A stretch of 64,000 bases of DNA, from positions 868,001 to 932,000 of the forward strand of contig NZ_PDBS01000001.1 in the NCBI RefSeq assembly GCF_002572525.1, read 5' to 3'. A program made the position numbers and the translations under genes. This stretch comes from Natrinema sp. CBA1119 (GTDB lineage Archaea > Halobacteriota > Halobacteria > Halobacteriales > Natrialbaceae). Of the stretch, positions 33,707 through 42,309 are shown piece after piece; positions within the stretch are counted from its first letter, which is position 1, and every line of letters starts with the position of its first letter. The notes beneath the pieces are model-generated. The model was not told the origin of the DNA and ran no database searches. It saw nothing but the letters and a program-made list of their open reading frames with translations.

Positions 33707-34609
33707 ATGAAGGTCGCAATTCTGGGTTGCGGACACGTCGGCATCGAGCTGGGTCGACAGCTCGCGGCTCGAGACCACGAGCCGATCGGGGTTCGCCGAT
33801 CGGCGGATGGAATCGAACGGATCGAATCGGCCGGGTTCGAGGGGGTGCAGGCAGATATTACCGACCGCGAGTCACTCGCGGCGGTTCCGGATGTCGACGC
33901 GATCGTCTTCGCCGCCAGCAGCGGAGGTCGCGGTGCCGAGGCTGCCCGCGAGGTGTACGTCGACGGATTGCGGACGGCGATCGAGGAGTTCGGCGAGCGT
34001 GAGCACGCCCCCGAGCGACTGGTCTACACCTCGTCGACGGGGGTCCACGGCGACCACGACGGCGACTGGGTCGACGAGGAGACGCCGCTCGAGCCCACCA
34101 CCGACAAGACCGAGGTGCTCGCCGAGGCCGAGCGGATCGCGCTCGAGCACCCGCCGGAGTACGGCTACGAGGGCACCGTCGCGCGCTACGCCGGCCTCTA
34201 CGGGCCCGATCGGTACCGGCTCGAGCGCTACCTCGAGGGCCCCGTCACCGAGGGCTACCTGAACATGGTCCATCGGGACGACGCCGCCGGAGCGGTCCGC
34301 TACCTGCTCGAGGAGGACCTCGCACGCGGCGAGGTCGTACAAGTAGTCGACGACGAGCCGGCGTCCAAGTGGGCGTTCGCCGACTGGCTGGCCGGCGAAT
34401 GCGGCGTCGAAAATCCGCCGAAGCAGACGAAGGCCGAGCGGCTCGCGGACGACGACGTCTCCGCGGCCGGCCGCCGCCGAATTCTGACGAGCAAGCGCTG
34501 CTCGAACGAGAAGTTGCGCGATCTCGGCTACGAGTTCGCCTATCCGACCTTTCGGGAGGGATATCGCGACGCGATCGAACGCTATCGAGCCGACGACGCC
34601 GACCGATAG
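33707..34609 (+). CDS. NAD-dependent epimerase/dehydratase-like SDR
   Basis: An extended-SDR protein of 300 residues. The cofactor loop is GCGHVGIELG (7-16), a GxGxxG motif with Cys in the second position, as in YeeZ-like atypical SDRs. The usual YxxxK is not obvious (the segment after the TSSTGVHGD block lacks it), so catalysis may be lost or altered. ATG 33707 (MKVAILGCGHVG) is chosen. It is not linked to a recognisable pathway. Confidence 0.75.
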   Translation: MKVAILGCGHVGIELGRQLAARDHEPIGVRRSADGIERIESAGFEGVQADITDRESLAAVPDVDAIVFAASSGGRGAEAAREVYVDGLRTAIEEFGEREHAPERLVYTSSTGVHGDHDGDWVDEETPLEPTTDKTEVLAEAERIALEHPPEYGYEGTVARYAGLYGPDRYRLERYLEGPVTEGYLNMVHRDDAAGAVRYLLEEDLARGEVVQVVDDEPASKWAFADWLAGECGVENPPKQTKAERLADDDVSAAGRRRILTSKRCSNEKLRDLGYEFAYPTFREGYRDAIERYRADDADR

Positions 34610-34754
34610 TCACTATAACTCGAGGTCGACTGTACCGAGGCCGAGGCCACCGACCTCGCTCGAGACCGACGGAGACGGGTCCACCGGTAATAATCCACTC
34701 CGAATCGGGAGAAATCGGGGGAAATTTCATGGTGGTTCGATCTGAGTTTCTGAT

Positions 34755-35945
34755 ATGAGCTTACGGAGCGCCCCGACAGCCGCGACGTTCGTCGGGGCGA
34801 ACCCGCTGGTGTCCGAGTCGGTCGGCGACTCGATCCGGTCCCTCGATCCGCTCGTTCTCTCGTTGCTGGTTCTGGCCGTCGTTGCGCTCGTCCTGGGTGG
34901 CTGGTGGGTGATTCGGTGGTTTCGGCGACCGCCGGGCGTTCGGCTCCAGCGCGTGCTAGCGACGCACGACGACGTGACGGTCCTGATGCATCCGAACCCC
35001 GATCCCGACGCCATGTCCTGTGCGATGGGCGTCGCGAAGATCGCCGAGTCGGTCGACACCGACGCGGCCCTGCAGTTCTCCGGCGAGATCCGCCACCAGG
35101 AAAACCGCGCGTTCCGGACCGTCCTCGATCTGGACATCGAGTCCGTCGACGCGAGCTCGCAACTCGAGTCGGACGCGGTGGTGCTGGTCGATCACAACAC
35201 GCCGCGGGGGTTCACCGGGGCCCAGACCGTCGAACCGATCGCGGTCGTCGACCACCATCCCGGCAACGGGGCCGGCACGAAGTTCACCGACGTGCGGACG
35301 GACTACGGTGCGGCGTCGACGATCATCGTCGAGTACCTGCACGACATCGGCGCGACGATGGCCGACGAGGAGGACTCGAGCGGGCTCGAGATTTCGCCGG
35401 AGCTGGCGACCGGACTACTCTACGGTATCCAGTCCGATACGAACCACCTGACGAACGGCTGTTCGCGGGCGGAGTTCGACGCCTGCGCTGCCCTGTTTTC
35501 CGGGATCGACGAGGACCTGCTCGACCGGATCGCTAACCCGCAGGTCAGCGACGACGTGTTGCAGGTCAAGGCGACGGCGATCACCCAGAAGCGCGTCGAG
35601 GGCCCCTTCGCCGTCTGCGACGTCGGCGAGATCGGCAACGTCGACGCGATTCCCCAGGCCGCGGACGAACTCATGCATCTCGAGGGAGTCACGGCGGTCG
35701 TCGTCTACGGCGAACACGACGGGACGCTCCACCTCTCCGGCCGATCGCGCGACGACCGGGTCCACATGGGCGAGACGCTACGCCACGCCATCAGCGACAT
35801 TCCGATGGCCAGCGCGGGCGGCCACGCGCGGATGGGCGGCGGACAGCTCTCGGTCGACCACATGAACGGAATCGGCCCCTCCGACGGGATCAGTCGCGAC
35901 GAGTTCGAGGAACGGCTCTTTTCCGCGATGTCGGGCGAGCGATAG
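34755..35945 (+). CDS. Membrane-anchored DHH-family phosphoesterase
   Basis: A 396-residue protein with an N-terminal TM helix (about 33-54) and a DHH/DHHA1 module related to NrnA and RecJ-type nucleases. Metal-binding motifs are HPNPDPDAMS (79-88), VDHN, VDHH and SDTNH; the C-terminal DHHA1 part has GGHARMGGG. It would hydrolyse small oligonucleotides, pAp or cyclic dinucleotides; which one cannot be told. The TM anchor places it at the membrane. It ends two bases before the convergent PfkB gene. Confidence 0.85.
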   Translation: MSLRSAPTAATFVGANPLVSESVGDSIRSLDPLVLSLLVLAVVALVLGGWWVIRWFRRPPGVRLQRVLATHDDVTVLMHPNPDPDAMSCAMGVAKIAESVDTDAALQFSGEIRHQENRAFRTVLDLDIESVDASSQLESDAVVLVDHNTPRGFTGAQTVEPIAVVDHHPGNGAGTKFTDVRTDYGAASTIIVEYLHDIGATMADEEDSSGLEISPELATGLLYGIQSDTNHLTNGCSRAEFDACAALFSGIDEDLLDRIANPQVSDDVLQVKATAITQKRVEGPFAVCDVGEIGNVDAIPQAADELMHLEGVTAVVVYGEHDGTLHLSGRSRDDRVHMGETLRHAISDIPMASAGGHARMGGGQLSVDHMNGIGPSDGISRDEFEERLFSAMSGER

Positions 35946-35947
35946 CG

Positions 35948-37006
35948 TTAGTCGGCGCGTTCGCACACCGACCGCAGCGCTCCCGGATCGGCGGTCTCAC
36001 CGGTCGCGACGAAGTGTGCCGCACACGCGTTTCCCAGTGCCAAGGCCGTCTCGAGGGGCCACTCGCGGGCCAGTGCGCAGGCCAGGCCGGCCGAAAACCG
36101 GTCGCCAGCGCCGGTCGTTCGCCGCGGGTCGCCGAGGTCGACCATCTCGACGGCGGCAGCATCGTCGCGTGTCGTCCCGACGGCCGCGTCCGACCCATGA
36201 GAGACGACCGCGGTGATGTCGATCGCCGAGCGCAGCGCCGCGGTCCGACTTCGGATCCGCGCGTCGCTCGTCACGTCAGCGCCGCGAGTGCGAGCCGACG
36301 CGTCGGCGGTCCTCACGGCGGCCGCGAGTTCCGTCGGGTTAACGCTCAGAACTACCTCGAGTGACGCGGCGGCCGAGTCAGCTCGCGAGAGGGCGTCGAA
36401 CAGCCTATCGAGCGCCGACGGATCGACGGTGTCGATCGGACCGGGGTCGACCACAATCGGGAGCCGCGTATCATGGGAGGCCGTCGCCAGCCGATCGAAG
36501 ACCGATGTCAGTCCCCGCACGGAGATCCAGTTCGTGCAACAGAGCGCGTCCGCGCCGACGATTCGCTCCCAGTCGATGACCGCGAGGAGATCCTCGAGTC
36601 CCCAGTCCTCGGTCGGACCCGGCTCCGAAAACTGGATTTCGTCGGGGCCGACGTCGACCACGCGAACCGTGGCCGGCGTCCCCATCGAATGCGTTTCGAA
36701 GGGGAAATCGGAGCATACCGGGTCGTCGAGGTGACCGACGAGTGTCGCCCGCTCGCCGAGCGCGTGGACCTGCGTCGCCGCGTTGACCGCCTGCCCGCCG
36801 GGCCGGACGTCGATCGGCTCGAGCGCGAACGAGCGAGTGCCCGCGGCGAGCTGGTCGGTAAACGCGTCGATCTCCTCGAGGCGATCGACGCGCGCCCCTG
36901 CGATTGCATACCAGCGGTCGACGCTACCGTCGGGGAGCGCGACGATGCGGCAGGTGTCGCCGGTTTCGAGGGGGTCGAGCCGATCACGAAGCTCGTCGTA
37001 GCTCAC
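35948..37006 (-). CDS. PfkB-family sugar/nucleoside kinase
   Basis: A 352-residue ribokinase-fold kinase. VRPGGQAVNAATQ near residue 75-85 is the first PfkB signature and TTGAGDRFSAGLA near 310 the second, with the catalytic Asp in GAGD. The GTG at 37006 (VSYDELRDRL) is chosen; upstream codons run into a 17-bp repeat and are not plausible coding. The substrate is unknown. A TATA-like GTATCGTTTT about 27 bases upstream overlaps the first repeat unit. Confidence 0.8.
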   Translation of the reverse strand: MSYDELRDRLDPLETGDTCRIVALPDGSVDRWYAIAGARVDRLEEIDAFTDQLAAGTRSFALEPIDVRPGGQAVNAATQVHALGERATLVGHLDDPVCSDFPFETHSMGTPATVRVVDVGPDEIQFSEPGPTEDWGLEDLLAVIDWERIVGADALCCTNWISVRGLTSVFDRLATASHDTRLPIVVDPGPIDTVDPSALDRLFDALSRADSAAASLEVVLSVNPTELAAAVRTADASARTRGADVTSDARIRSRTAALRSAIDITAVVSHGSDAAVGTTRDDAAAVEMVDLGDPRRTTGAGDRFSAGLACALAREWPLETALALGNACAAHFVATGETADPGALRSVCERAD

Positions 37007-37035
37007 GGTCGAGACTGTGTCGCTCGGGGGCAAAA

Positions 37036-37137
37036 CGATACGGCCGGCACATCGGTACGGCCGGCACATCGGTACGGCCAGCACATCGGTACGGCCAGCA
37101 CATCGCTCCGGCCGGCACGTCGGTACGCCTGGCGTGT
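37036..37137. repeat. Tandem 17-bp repeat, 6 units
   Basis: Six contiguous 17-mers of consensus CGGTACGGCCGGCACAT (37036, 37053, 37070, 37087, 37104, 37121); units 2-4 are nearly identical and the last two are degenerate. They start 30 bases upstream of the PfkB start codon and overlap its probable TATA element, so repeat number could alter transcription. There are no unique spacers, so this is not a CRISPR. Confidence 0.9.
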
Positions 37138-37260
37138 CGACCGGCCGGTCGGTCGACCGCCCTCAAACTGGTCTCGAGTCGACGATGCCACTGCAACCGT
37201 CGGTGGCCACTCGCTGGGGTGGAGCGCCGCGATCCGAGCGGACGGGTCGGCTGCCGGTCC

Positions 37261-37431
37261 CTATCGAATCTCCTTCCACTCCGCCTCGCAGTCAGGGCAG
37301 ATCCGAACCGTCTTGATCTCGTCCGGGTCGTTTTCGGTCTTCAGCGGCTTCTCGCACTCGGCGCAGACGAGCCGATCGTAGGTGTCCTTCTCGAGTTCGT
37401 CTTCGCGGAGAGCCTTCCGGACTGATTTCAT
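37261..37431 (-). CDS. HVO_0758-type zinc finger protein
   Basis: A 56-residue protein, MKSVRKALREDELEKDTYDR, with two CxxC pairs (VCAECEKP and RICPDCEAEW) that bind one zinc. It closely resembles the haloarchaeal zinc-finger micro-protein HVO_0758 as I remember it. The C-terminal CPDCEAEWKEIR is the most conserved part. A much longer open frame (to 38397) covers it but is an antisense shadow of gpgS. Role unknown. Confidence 0.85.
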   Translation of the reverse strand: MKSVRKALREDELEKDTYDRLVCAECEKPLKTENDPDEIKTVRICPDCEAEWKEIR

Positions 37432-37712
37432 AGTCGGACTGTAAGCAGGAGGGGAAGAAAAAGACCGGTGCTCTTTCGGACCCCGAGTCGGCCCTCGTTC
37501 CCGAGGCAGACGGCCGTCAGCGAGAGCGTTTCGGCCGCCCTCGAGACCGCTCTCGCCCCCGTCCGTAATCGCGTCTCTCCCATGATCGCTCCCGGGTACC
37601 GATTCGGCGGTGCCTCTTCGTATACTCATCGGGCTGACACGCCTGCTGACAGTCGACAGTATATCTGGCCGGAGTCGTGGCCGTTTTACCGGCTCGCTCG
37701 AACAACTCACCG

Positions 37713-38858
37713 ATGGAGTACGTCCAGGAGCGGATCGCGACGCTCCACGAGTTCGGCGAGGGCGACGGGATGAGCGATGCCCTCGCCCGCGACGCCGCCG
37801 CCGCGGTCGGCGAGACGGCCATCGTCGTCCCGATGACCGTCCGCGAGTACGAGAGCCCCGCCGCCGAACGCGTCCTCGGCGAACTCGAGCGCCTCGAGCC
37901 GGCGCCAGCGGCGGTCTTCGTTCCCGTCCGCGCCGACGACGACGAGATCGGGACGTTCCGCGAGTGGCTCGGTTCCTTCGCGCTGCCGACGCGCGTCCTC
38001 TGGTGTAACGCGCCCGGCGTCGATGCGCTGCTCGCCGAGGCGGGACTGGCGGGCGACTTCGGAAAGGGCCGTGACGTCTGGCTCGCGCTCGGACCCGCCG
38101 CCGATGAAGGCGACTCCGTCGTCGTCCACGACGCCGACGCTCGAAGTTACGAGGCCGAGCACGTCCACCGGCTGCTCGCGCCGCTGACGATGGACTATGA
38201 GTTTTCGAAGGGGTACTACGCTCGCGTCGAACGCAACCGGCTCTACGGTCGGCTCTTCCGCCTGTTTTACGAGCCGCTCGTTCGAACGCTCGCGGACACC
38301 CACGACGCGCCGATCGTCGACTATCTCGGCGCGTTCCGGTACGCGCTGGCCGGCGAGTTCGCCGCGACCGACGAGCTCGCCCGACGGCTCCGCCCACCGC
38401 GCGCGTGGGGCCTCGAGGTCGGCACGCTCGGCGACGCCTACGAGATCGCCGGCTTCGGCGGGACCGCCCAGGTCGACCTCGGCCGCCACGAGCACGACCA
38501 CCGCGCGGTCGCCGGCGACGCCGGTCTCGAGCGAATGAGCCGCGAGGTCGCCGCCGCGCTCTTGCGCGTGCTCGAGGAACACGGGGTTGACCCAGACTAC
38601 GAGACGCTGCCGGAGCGGTATCGCGCCGTCGGCGGCGAGCTGATCGAGGGCTATCGCGCCGACGCGGCGTTCAACGGCCTCGAGTACGATCCCGCGGACG
38701 AACGGGACCAGCTGGCGCGCTACGCTGGATCGATCGCACCGCCGGGATCGGACGCGCGCCTGCCGCGGTGGACCGAGGCCCCGTTCGCGCCGTCCGACGT
38801 GCTCGCGGCGGCCCGGCCGTGGCGGGACCGGCGCATCGGCTCGCGCTCGCAAGACTAA
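37713..38858 (+). CDS. Glucosyl-3-phosphoglycerate synthase-like glycosyltransferase
   Basis: A 381-residue GT-A fold enzyme. The metal-binding DxD-type motif is HDADARSY (D140/D142), followed by FSKGYYARVERNRLYGRL and a late substrate loop (GWGLEVG-like: RAWGLEVGTLGDAYEIAG). These blocks match the GpgS/MpgS group (GT81-like), which transfers glucose to 3-phosphoglycerate for the compatible solute glucosylglycerate. ATG 37713 (MEYVQERIATLHEF) is chosen. It is followed after 26 bases by a two-gene coupled unit. Confidence 0.82.
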   Translation: MEYVQERIATLHEFGEGDGMSDALARDAAAAVGETAIVVPMTVREYESPAAERVLGELERLEPAPAAVFVPVRADDDEIGTFREWLGSFALPTRVLWCNAPGVDALLAEAGLAGDFGKGRDVWLALGPAADEGDSVVVHDADARSYEAEHVHRLLAPLTMDYEFSKGYYARVERNRLYGRLFRLFYEPLVRTLADTHDAPIVDYLGAFRYALAGEFAATDELARRLRPPRAWGLEVGTLGDAYEIAGFGGTAQVDLGRHEHDHRAVAGDAGLERMSREVAAALLRVLEEHGVDPDYETLPERYRAVGGELIEGYRADAAFNGLEYDPADERDQLARYAGSIAPPGSDARLPRWTEAPFAPSDVLAAARPWRDRRIGSRSQD

Positions 38859-38884
38859 TCCACTCACCGGCCGTTGGATCGCGT

Positions 38885-39385
38885 ATGGATGCGACCGCCG
38901 ACGAACTGGCCGGCGTGGTCGATCTCTTTGGCGGGCTGACCCGCGAGGAGCTGGAGCGGGCGCTCGCCGAAGCGGCCTACCGCGCCGACGGGCAGGCCGT
39001 CGACGACGGGGCCCTCGAGACGGCGATCGACGAGGCGCTCGAGTCGTTCGCGCTCGTTCGGTACGATCTCGCCGGTCGGGACGAGACGTCGACGACCGCG
39101 GACGACGAAGCGCTATTGGTTCCCGGTCCGACGGCGTTTCCGACGGTGCCGGAGCACGCGGAAGACCTCCCACACATTCTCGACGTCGAGCGGCGTCGGC
39201 CCGCTCGCGAGCCGCTGGGCGAGGCGGCCCGGGAGCGCTTCGTCGCGGCCGCCGACGAGGCCGTCACCAAGGGGGACGCAGCGCGACTCCGAACCCTGCT
39301 CGACGTCAGCTACGACATCGAGGCGTGGGCCCCCGTCGATCTCGCGGACGAACGGACGCGACTGGAGGACACCCTCGAGGAATGA
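38885..39385 (+). CDS. Conserved haloarchaeal hypothetical protein
   Basis: A 166-residue acidic protein, MDATADELAGVVDLFGGLTR. It is mostly helical with a DELAGVVDLFGGLTREELERAL start that I know from haloarchaeal proteins of unknown function (DUF7109 type, by memory). The Nudix gene overlaps its stop as ATGA (39382-39385), so the two are translationally coupled and may act together. Confidence 0.7.
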   Translation: MDATADELAGVVDLFGGLTREELERALAEAAYRADGQAVDDGALETAIDEALESFALVRYDLAGRDETSTTADDEALLVPGPTAFPTVPEHAEDLPHILDVERRRPAREPLGEAARERFVAAADEAVTKGDAARLRTLLDVSYDIEAWAPVDLADERTRLEDTLEE

Positions 39386-39972
39386 CGACGAGACTGACCC
39401 TCGATCCGATCGCGGCGTACGAGCCCACCGAGATCACCGATCAGGAGTACGACGCGGCCGTCCTCGCGCCGATCGTCGACCGCGACGGCGAGGACCACCT
39501 GCTCTTCACCCGCCGGGCCGACCACCTCGGCGAACACCCCGGACAGATGAGTTTTCCCGGCGGCGGGGCCGAGTCGATCGACGAGACGATTCTCGAGACG
39601 GCGCTCAGAGAGGCCAACGAGGAGATCGGCCTCGAGCGCAGCGAAGCCGAAGTCGTGGGCCAACTCGATGACATCCGGACGGTCACCGAGTACGCCGTGA
39701 CGCCCTTCGTCGCGCACGTGCCCGATCGGGAGTACGTTCGCGAGGAGAGTGAGGTCGCCGAAATCGTCGTCCTCCCCCTCTCGGGGCTGCTCGATCCGGA
39801 CAACTACGAGTACGAGCGCCGGAGCCACCCCTACTACGGCGAGATCGTGATTCACTACTTCCGCGTGAACGGCTACACCGTCTGGGGTGCGACGGGACGG
39901 ATTCTGGTGCAGTTGCTCGAGTTGGCGACGGCGTTCGAAGCGCCCGAGAAAGTCGATCGGTCGGAGTTCTAA
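39382..39972 (+). CDS. Nudix hydrolase, CoA pyrophosphatase-like
   Basis: A 196-residue Nudix enzyme. The Nudix box runs over residues 61-84 with the REANEEIGL core at 76-84, and the upstream HPGQMSFPGGG (52-62) matches the CoA-specific UPF0035 motif. It would split CoA or its derivatives into phosphopantetheine and 3',5'-ADP. It overlaps the previous gene by four bases. The gap after it contains the structured repeat A. Confidence 0.88.
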   Translation: MTTRLTLDPIAAYEPTEITDQEYDAAVLAPIVDRDGEDHLLFTRRADHLGEHPGQMSFPGGGAESIDETILETALREANEEIGLERSEAEVVGQLDDIRTVTEYAVTPFVAHVPDREYVREESEVAEIVVLPLSGLLDPDNYEYERRSHPYYGEIVIHYFRVNGYTVWGATGRILVQLLELATAFEAPEKVDRSEF

Positions 39973-40463
39973 CGGGCCCGATTCGTCCGGTTTCGTTCGA
40001 CAAACGATTTCTTGAGGGTTCGTTCAGAGCGCACAGGGATACTTCTGCACAGTGTCGCCGATCTACGTCTCGCTCCGGACCGATCAACCGACGTGCCGTG
40101 GCGCGCGCCTGGCCGCGGTGAGTCGCCGACGAACCGCGGGCTAAACTCGTGCGAGGGATGAGCGAACGCCGAAGGCGTGAGTGTTAGCGCGGAACCTCCG
40201 GTTCCGCGAACCATACGAACGGCGGCTCCGCCGCCGTGAGTAGAAATCGGTTGGGGAGGACGTGGCGATTCACTGTTGCCACGATAGCAGAGCGCTTCAT
40301 TATGCGTCTTCTCGTCAAACAACCCGTTCGATAAACAGACATCGTCAACAGATCGGGACGGCCGAACTGCCGACGATCAGATTCACTCGAGGTCGCGTTC
40401 GAACGCCGCAGTTGCGTCTCGCGTCCTTGTCGATATCGTCGACGACCCTGCAATGTCGGCCGT
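39973..40463. other. Convergent gap with structured repeat A
   Basis: A 491-base gap without genes, the longest in the window. It contains the structured element at 40082-40298. The stretch ACAAACGATTTC before the element (about 40000) is also echoed before copy B. Short open frames here are out of step with the structure and look random. Confidence 0.7.
40082..40298 (+). repeat. Dispersed structured element, copy A
   Basis: A hairpin-rich sequence shared with 55045-55203. Shared stems: H1 CCGCGGT/ACCGCGG (40113-40119 with 40133-40139), H2 ACGCC/GGCGT (40166-40170 with 40174-40178) and H3 CGTGGC/GCCACG (40261-40266 with 40278-40283, 11-base loop). Between H2 and H3, copy A has an extra arm of about 60 bases with a 9-bp hairpin (CGCGGAACC/GGTTCCGCG, 40188-40208) and a 7-bp hairpin (ACGGCGG/CCGCCGT, 40219-40237). 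Conserved single-stranded blocks are GAGGGATGAG and TGGGGAGG. Strand assigned by analogy only. Confidence 0.7.
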
Positions 40464-40934
40464 TTACAGCCCCTCGAGCGACCGAAGCTTCTGTTCGATG
40501 TCCGGCGGGGCGGCGCTGGGGCCGTCGCGCACGCGATGATCCGGAATGAGAAGCGGGGCGGGGTTCTCGTCGAGGGCAGTTCGGACGAGGATGATGTCGT
40601 CGTCGTTCTCGTGATCGAGGCCCGACGTCATCCGCGCAAGCGTCTCGACGGTGACCTGATCGCCGTAGGGAATCTCCTGAACCCCCTCGAGGACCGCTCG
40701 CTGGTCGGTCGGCATGGTCATTGCGACCTGCACGTCGTCGAAGGTGATCGGCTCGAGGCCGTCGAGGTACTCGAAGATCCGATCGAGAACGGCGTGGTCG
40801 TCCTCGGCACCGTCGTCGGGAATCTCCGGGAACGAGACGCTCAGGACTCGTCCGCTGGCGGCACCAATCTGGACGTACCGATCGAGGTACGGCGATTCCC
40901 GCGCGTAGATTCCAGCGTCCGTAACGTCCTCCAT
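40464..40934 (-). CDS. MGMT-like protein without the alkyl-accepting cysteine
   Basis: A 156-residue protein with the DNA-binding domain of O6-methylguanine methyltransferases (EIPYGDQVTVETLARMTSG, then VRTALDENPAPLLIPDHRV). The active-site PCHR motif reads PDHR (131-134), so Cys is replaced by Asp. It cannot accept alkyl groups as MGMT does. Cys-less relatives (ATL proteins, usually Trp at this place) mark damaged bases for excision repair; that role is inferred. Haloarchaeal members may be a separate branch. Confidence 0.82.
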   Translation of the reverse strand: MEDVTDAGIYARESPYLDRYVQIGAASGRVLSVSFPEIPDDGAEDDHAVLDRIFEYLDGLEPITFDDVQVAMTMPTDQRAVLEGVQEIPYGDQVTVETLARMTSGLDHENDDDIILVRTALDENPAPLLIPDHRVRDGPSAAPPDIEQKLRSLEGL

Positions 40935-41033
40935 ACCCGCCGGTAAGCGATCCGGACATGAATAGCCGCCGGTCCTCGCGTTTCGGCCGCGGCCGGTATC
41001 GGAACCGTCTCGACCAGCGGCCGACGGGGTCGC

Positions 41034-42104
41034 TCACGCAAGGCTCACTCGACGGCCCGTCTCGGCGGACTCGTAGGCGGCCTCGATGGCGCGAAGATCG
41101 GCAAGTCCGTCTTCGCCGTCGGGTTCGGGATCAGTGCCGGTCAGCACGCAGTAGCCGAAGTAGTCGAACTCCTCGCGGACCTCGTCGACCGATGGGCCGG
41201 TGTACTCCATGCGAATGTCGCCGCTCTCGATGACCATCTCCTGGAGGACGCGGCCGCCGAACGGCGACTCGATGTCGATCATCCCCCCGGTGCCGACCAG
41301 TTCGAGGGCGCTCCGGGCGTGAGCATCGAAACTCGCCGTACACGAGGCCGTCGCACCGGATTCGTACTCGAGCTGGAACGCGACGTGTTCGTCGACGTCG
41401 GCGAACGGGCCGCCCTCCGAGCGGGTCGTTGCGTAGACGCTGGTGAGTTCGGATTCGAGGATGAATCGGATCGTATTGAGCGAGTAGATCCCGAGGTCGA
41501 CCAGCGCGCCGCCGCCGGCGACCTCGGGATCGAGCCGCCACGTATCGGGGTCCACGGTGGCCAACAGCGGATGCGAGAAGCCGCCGTGAACCTGCACGAC
41601 GTCGCCGATGATGCCTTCGCGGACGAGTTCCCGGGTGCGACGAACGGTCGGCTCGGTCTGGAGTCGGTAGGCCGTCATCAGCGTGACGCCGGCGTCGTTG
41701 CAGGCGTCGACGACCGCTTGGGCGCGGTCGACGGTGATCTCGAGGGGTTTCTCACAGAGGACGTGTTTTCCGAACTCAGCGGCTGTAGTTGCATACTCTC
41801 CGTGGACGTTGTTCGGTGCTGCGACGTAGATCGCGTCGTAGGCGTCGACGCACTCGCCCGCGAGAAAGTCATCGTAGTCGACGAGGTGGTCGACGCCGTA
41901 CGTCTCGGCGATGTCGGTCACGCGTTCGGGCGGCTTCGCGACCAGCACCGTCGTTTCGCAGCGATTGCTGTCGGCGATCCCCGGAAGCGCCCGCTGTCGT
42001 GCGAAGCCGCCGATCCCGATGACGGCGAGGCGAACCGTTCCCGCCGTTGATTCGCATTCCCAGTCCCGTTGCGTGAAGTTCGCGAACGCGTCCTCGAGTG
42101 CCAT
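41034..42104 (-). CDS. Gfo/Idh/MocA dehydrogenase, Gfo6-like
   Basis: A 356-residue NAD(P)-dependent sugar dehydrogenase. The Rossmann part has VIGIGGFARQRALPG (29-43), LCEKPLE near 135 is the typical catalytic Lys motif, and the C-terminal part GGGALVDLGIYSLNT fits the GFO_IDH fold. The overall pattern, from the start MALEDAFANFTQRDWE, strongly resembles the Haloarcula D-xylose 1-dehydrogenase Gfo6 in my memory. Substrate specificity is not proven. Divergent from nadA. Confidence 0.83.
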   Translation of the reverse strand: MALEDAFANFTQRDWECESTAGTVRLAVIGIGGFARQRALPGIADSNRCETTVLVAKPPERVTDIAETYGVDHLVDYDDFLAGECVDAYDAIYVAAPNNVHGEYATTAAEFGKHVLCEKPLEITVDRAQAVVDACNDAGVTLMTAYRLQTEPTVRRTRELVREGIIGDVVQVHGGFSHPLLATVDPDTWRLDPEVAGGGALVDLGIYSLNTIRFILESELTSVYATTRSEGGPFADVDEHVAFQLEYESGATASCTASFDAHARSALELVGTGGMIDIESPFGGRVLQEMVIESGDIRMEYTGPSVDEVREEFDYFGYCVLTGTDPEPDGEDGLADLRAIEAAYESAETGRRVSLA

Positions 42105-42309
42105 ACATGACGTACGCGCGCCGCCGAAAAGGACCTCAGTGACCGAACTGCCGACAGTCACCGCTCCCGATCGGTCAATGGCGACGAACAACCGACTAGT
42201 GGATTTCTATCGTCGTACCCATCGGTGGTATTCCGTCAGTAGGTTGTATCGAAGGAAAAAGTTATTCAATAGCACCCACTGAGTTGTAATCACTCACAGG
42301 TGACGGAAG

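Noticed and set aside
37036-37137. Possible CRISPR array upstream of the PfkB gene
   Set aside because: The 17-bp units are contiguous without unique spacers and there are no cas genes; it is a simple tandem repeat.
37261-38397. A 378-codon frame containing the zinc-finger protein at its C-terminus
   Set aside because: Only the last 56 codons form a known protein; the rest is antisense to gpgS and Arg-rich.
40082-40298. tRNA, RNase P or SRP RNA in the structured element
   Set aside because: No cloverleaf, CCA-adjacent acceptor, or conserved RNase P/SRP core sequence could be found, and a second shorter copy exists.
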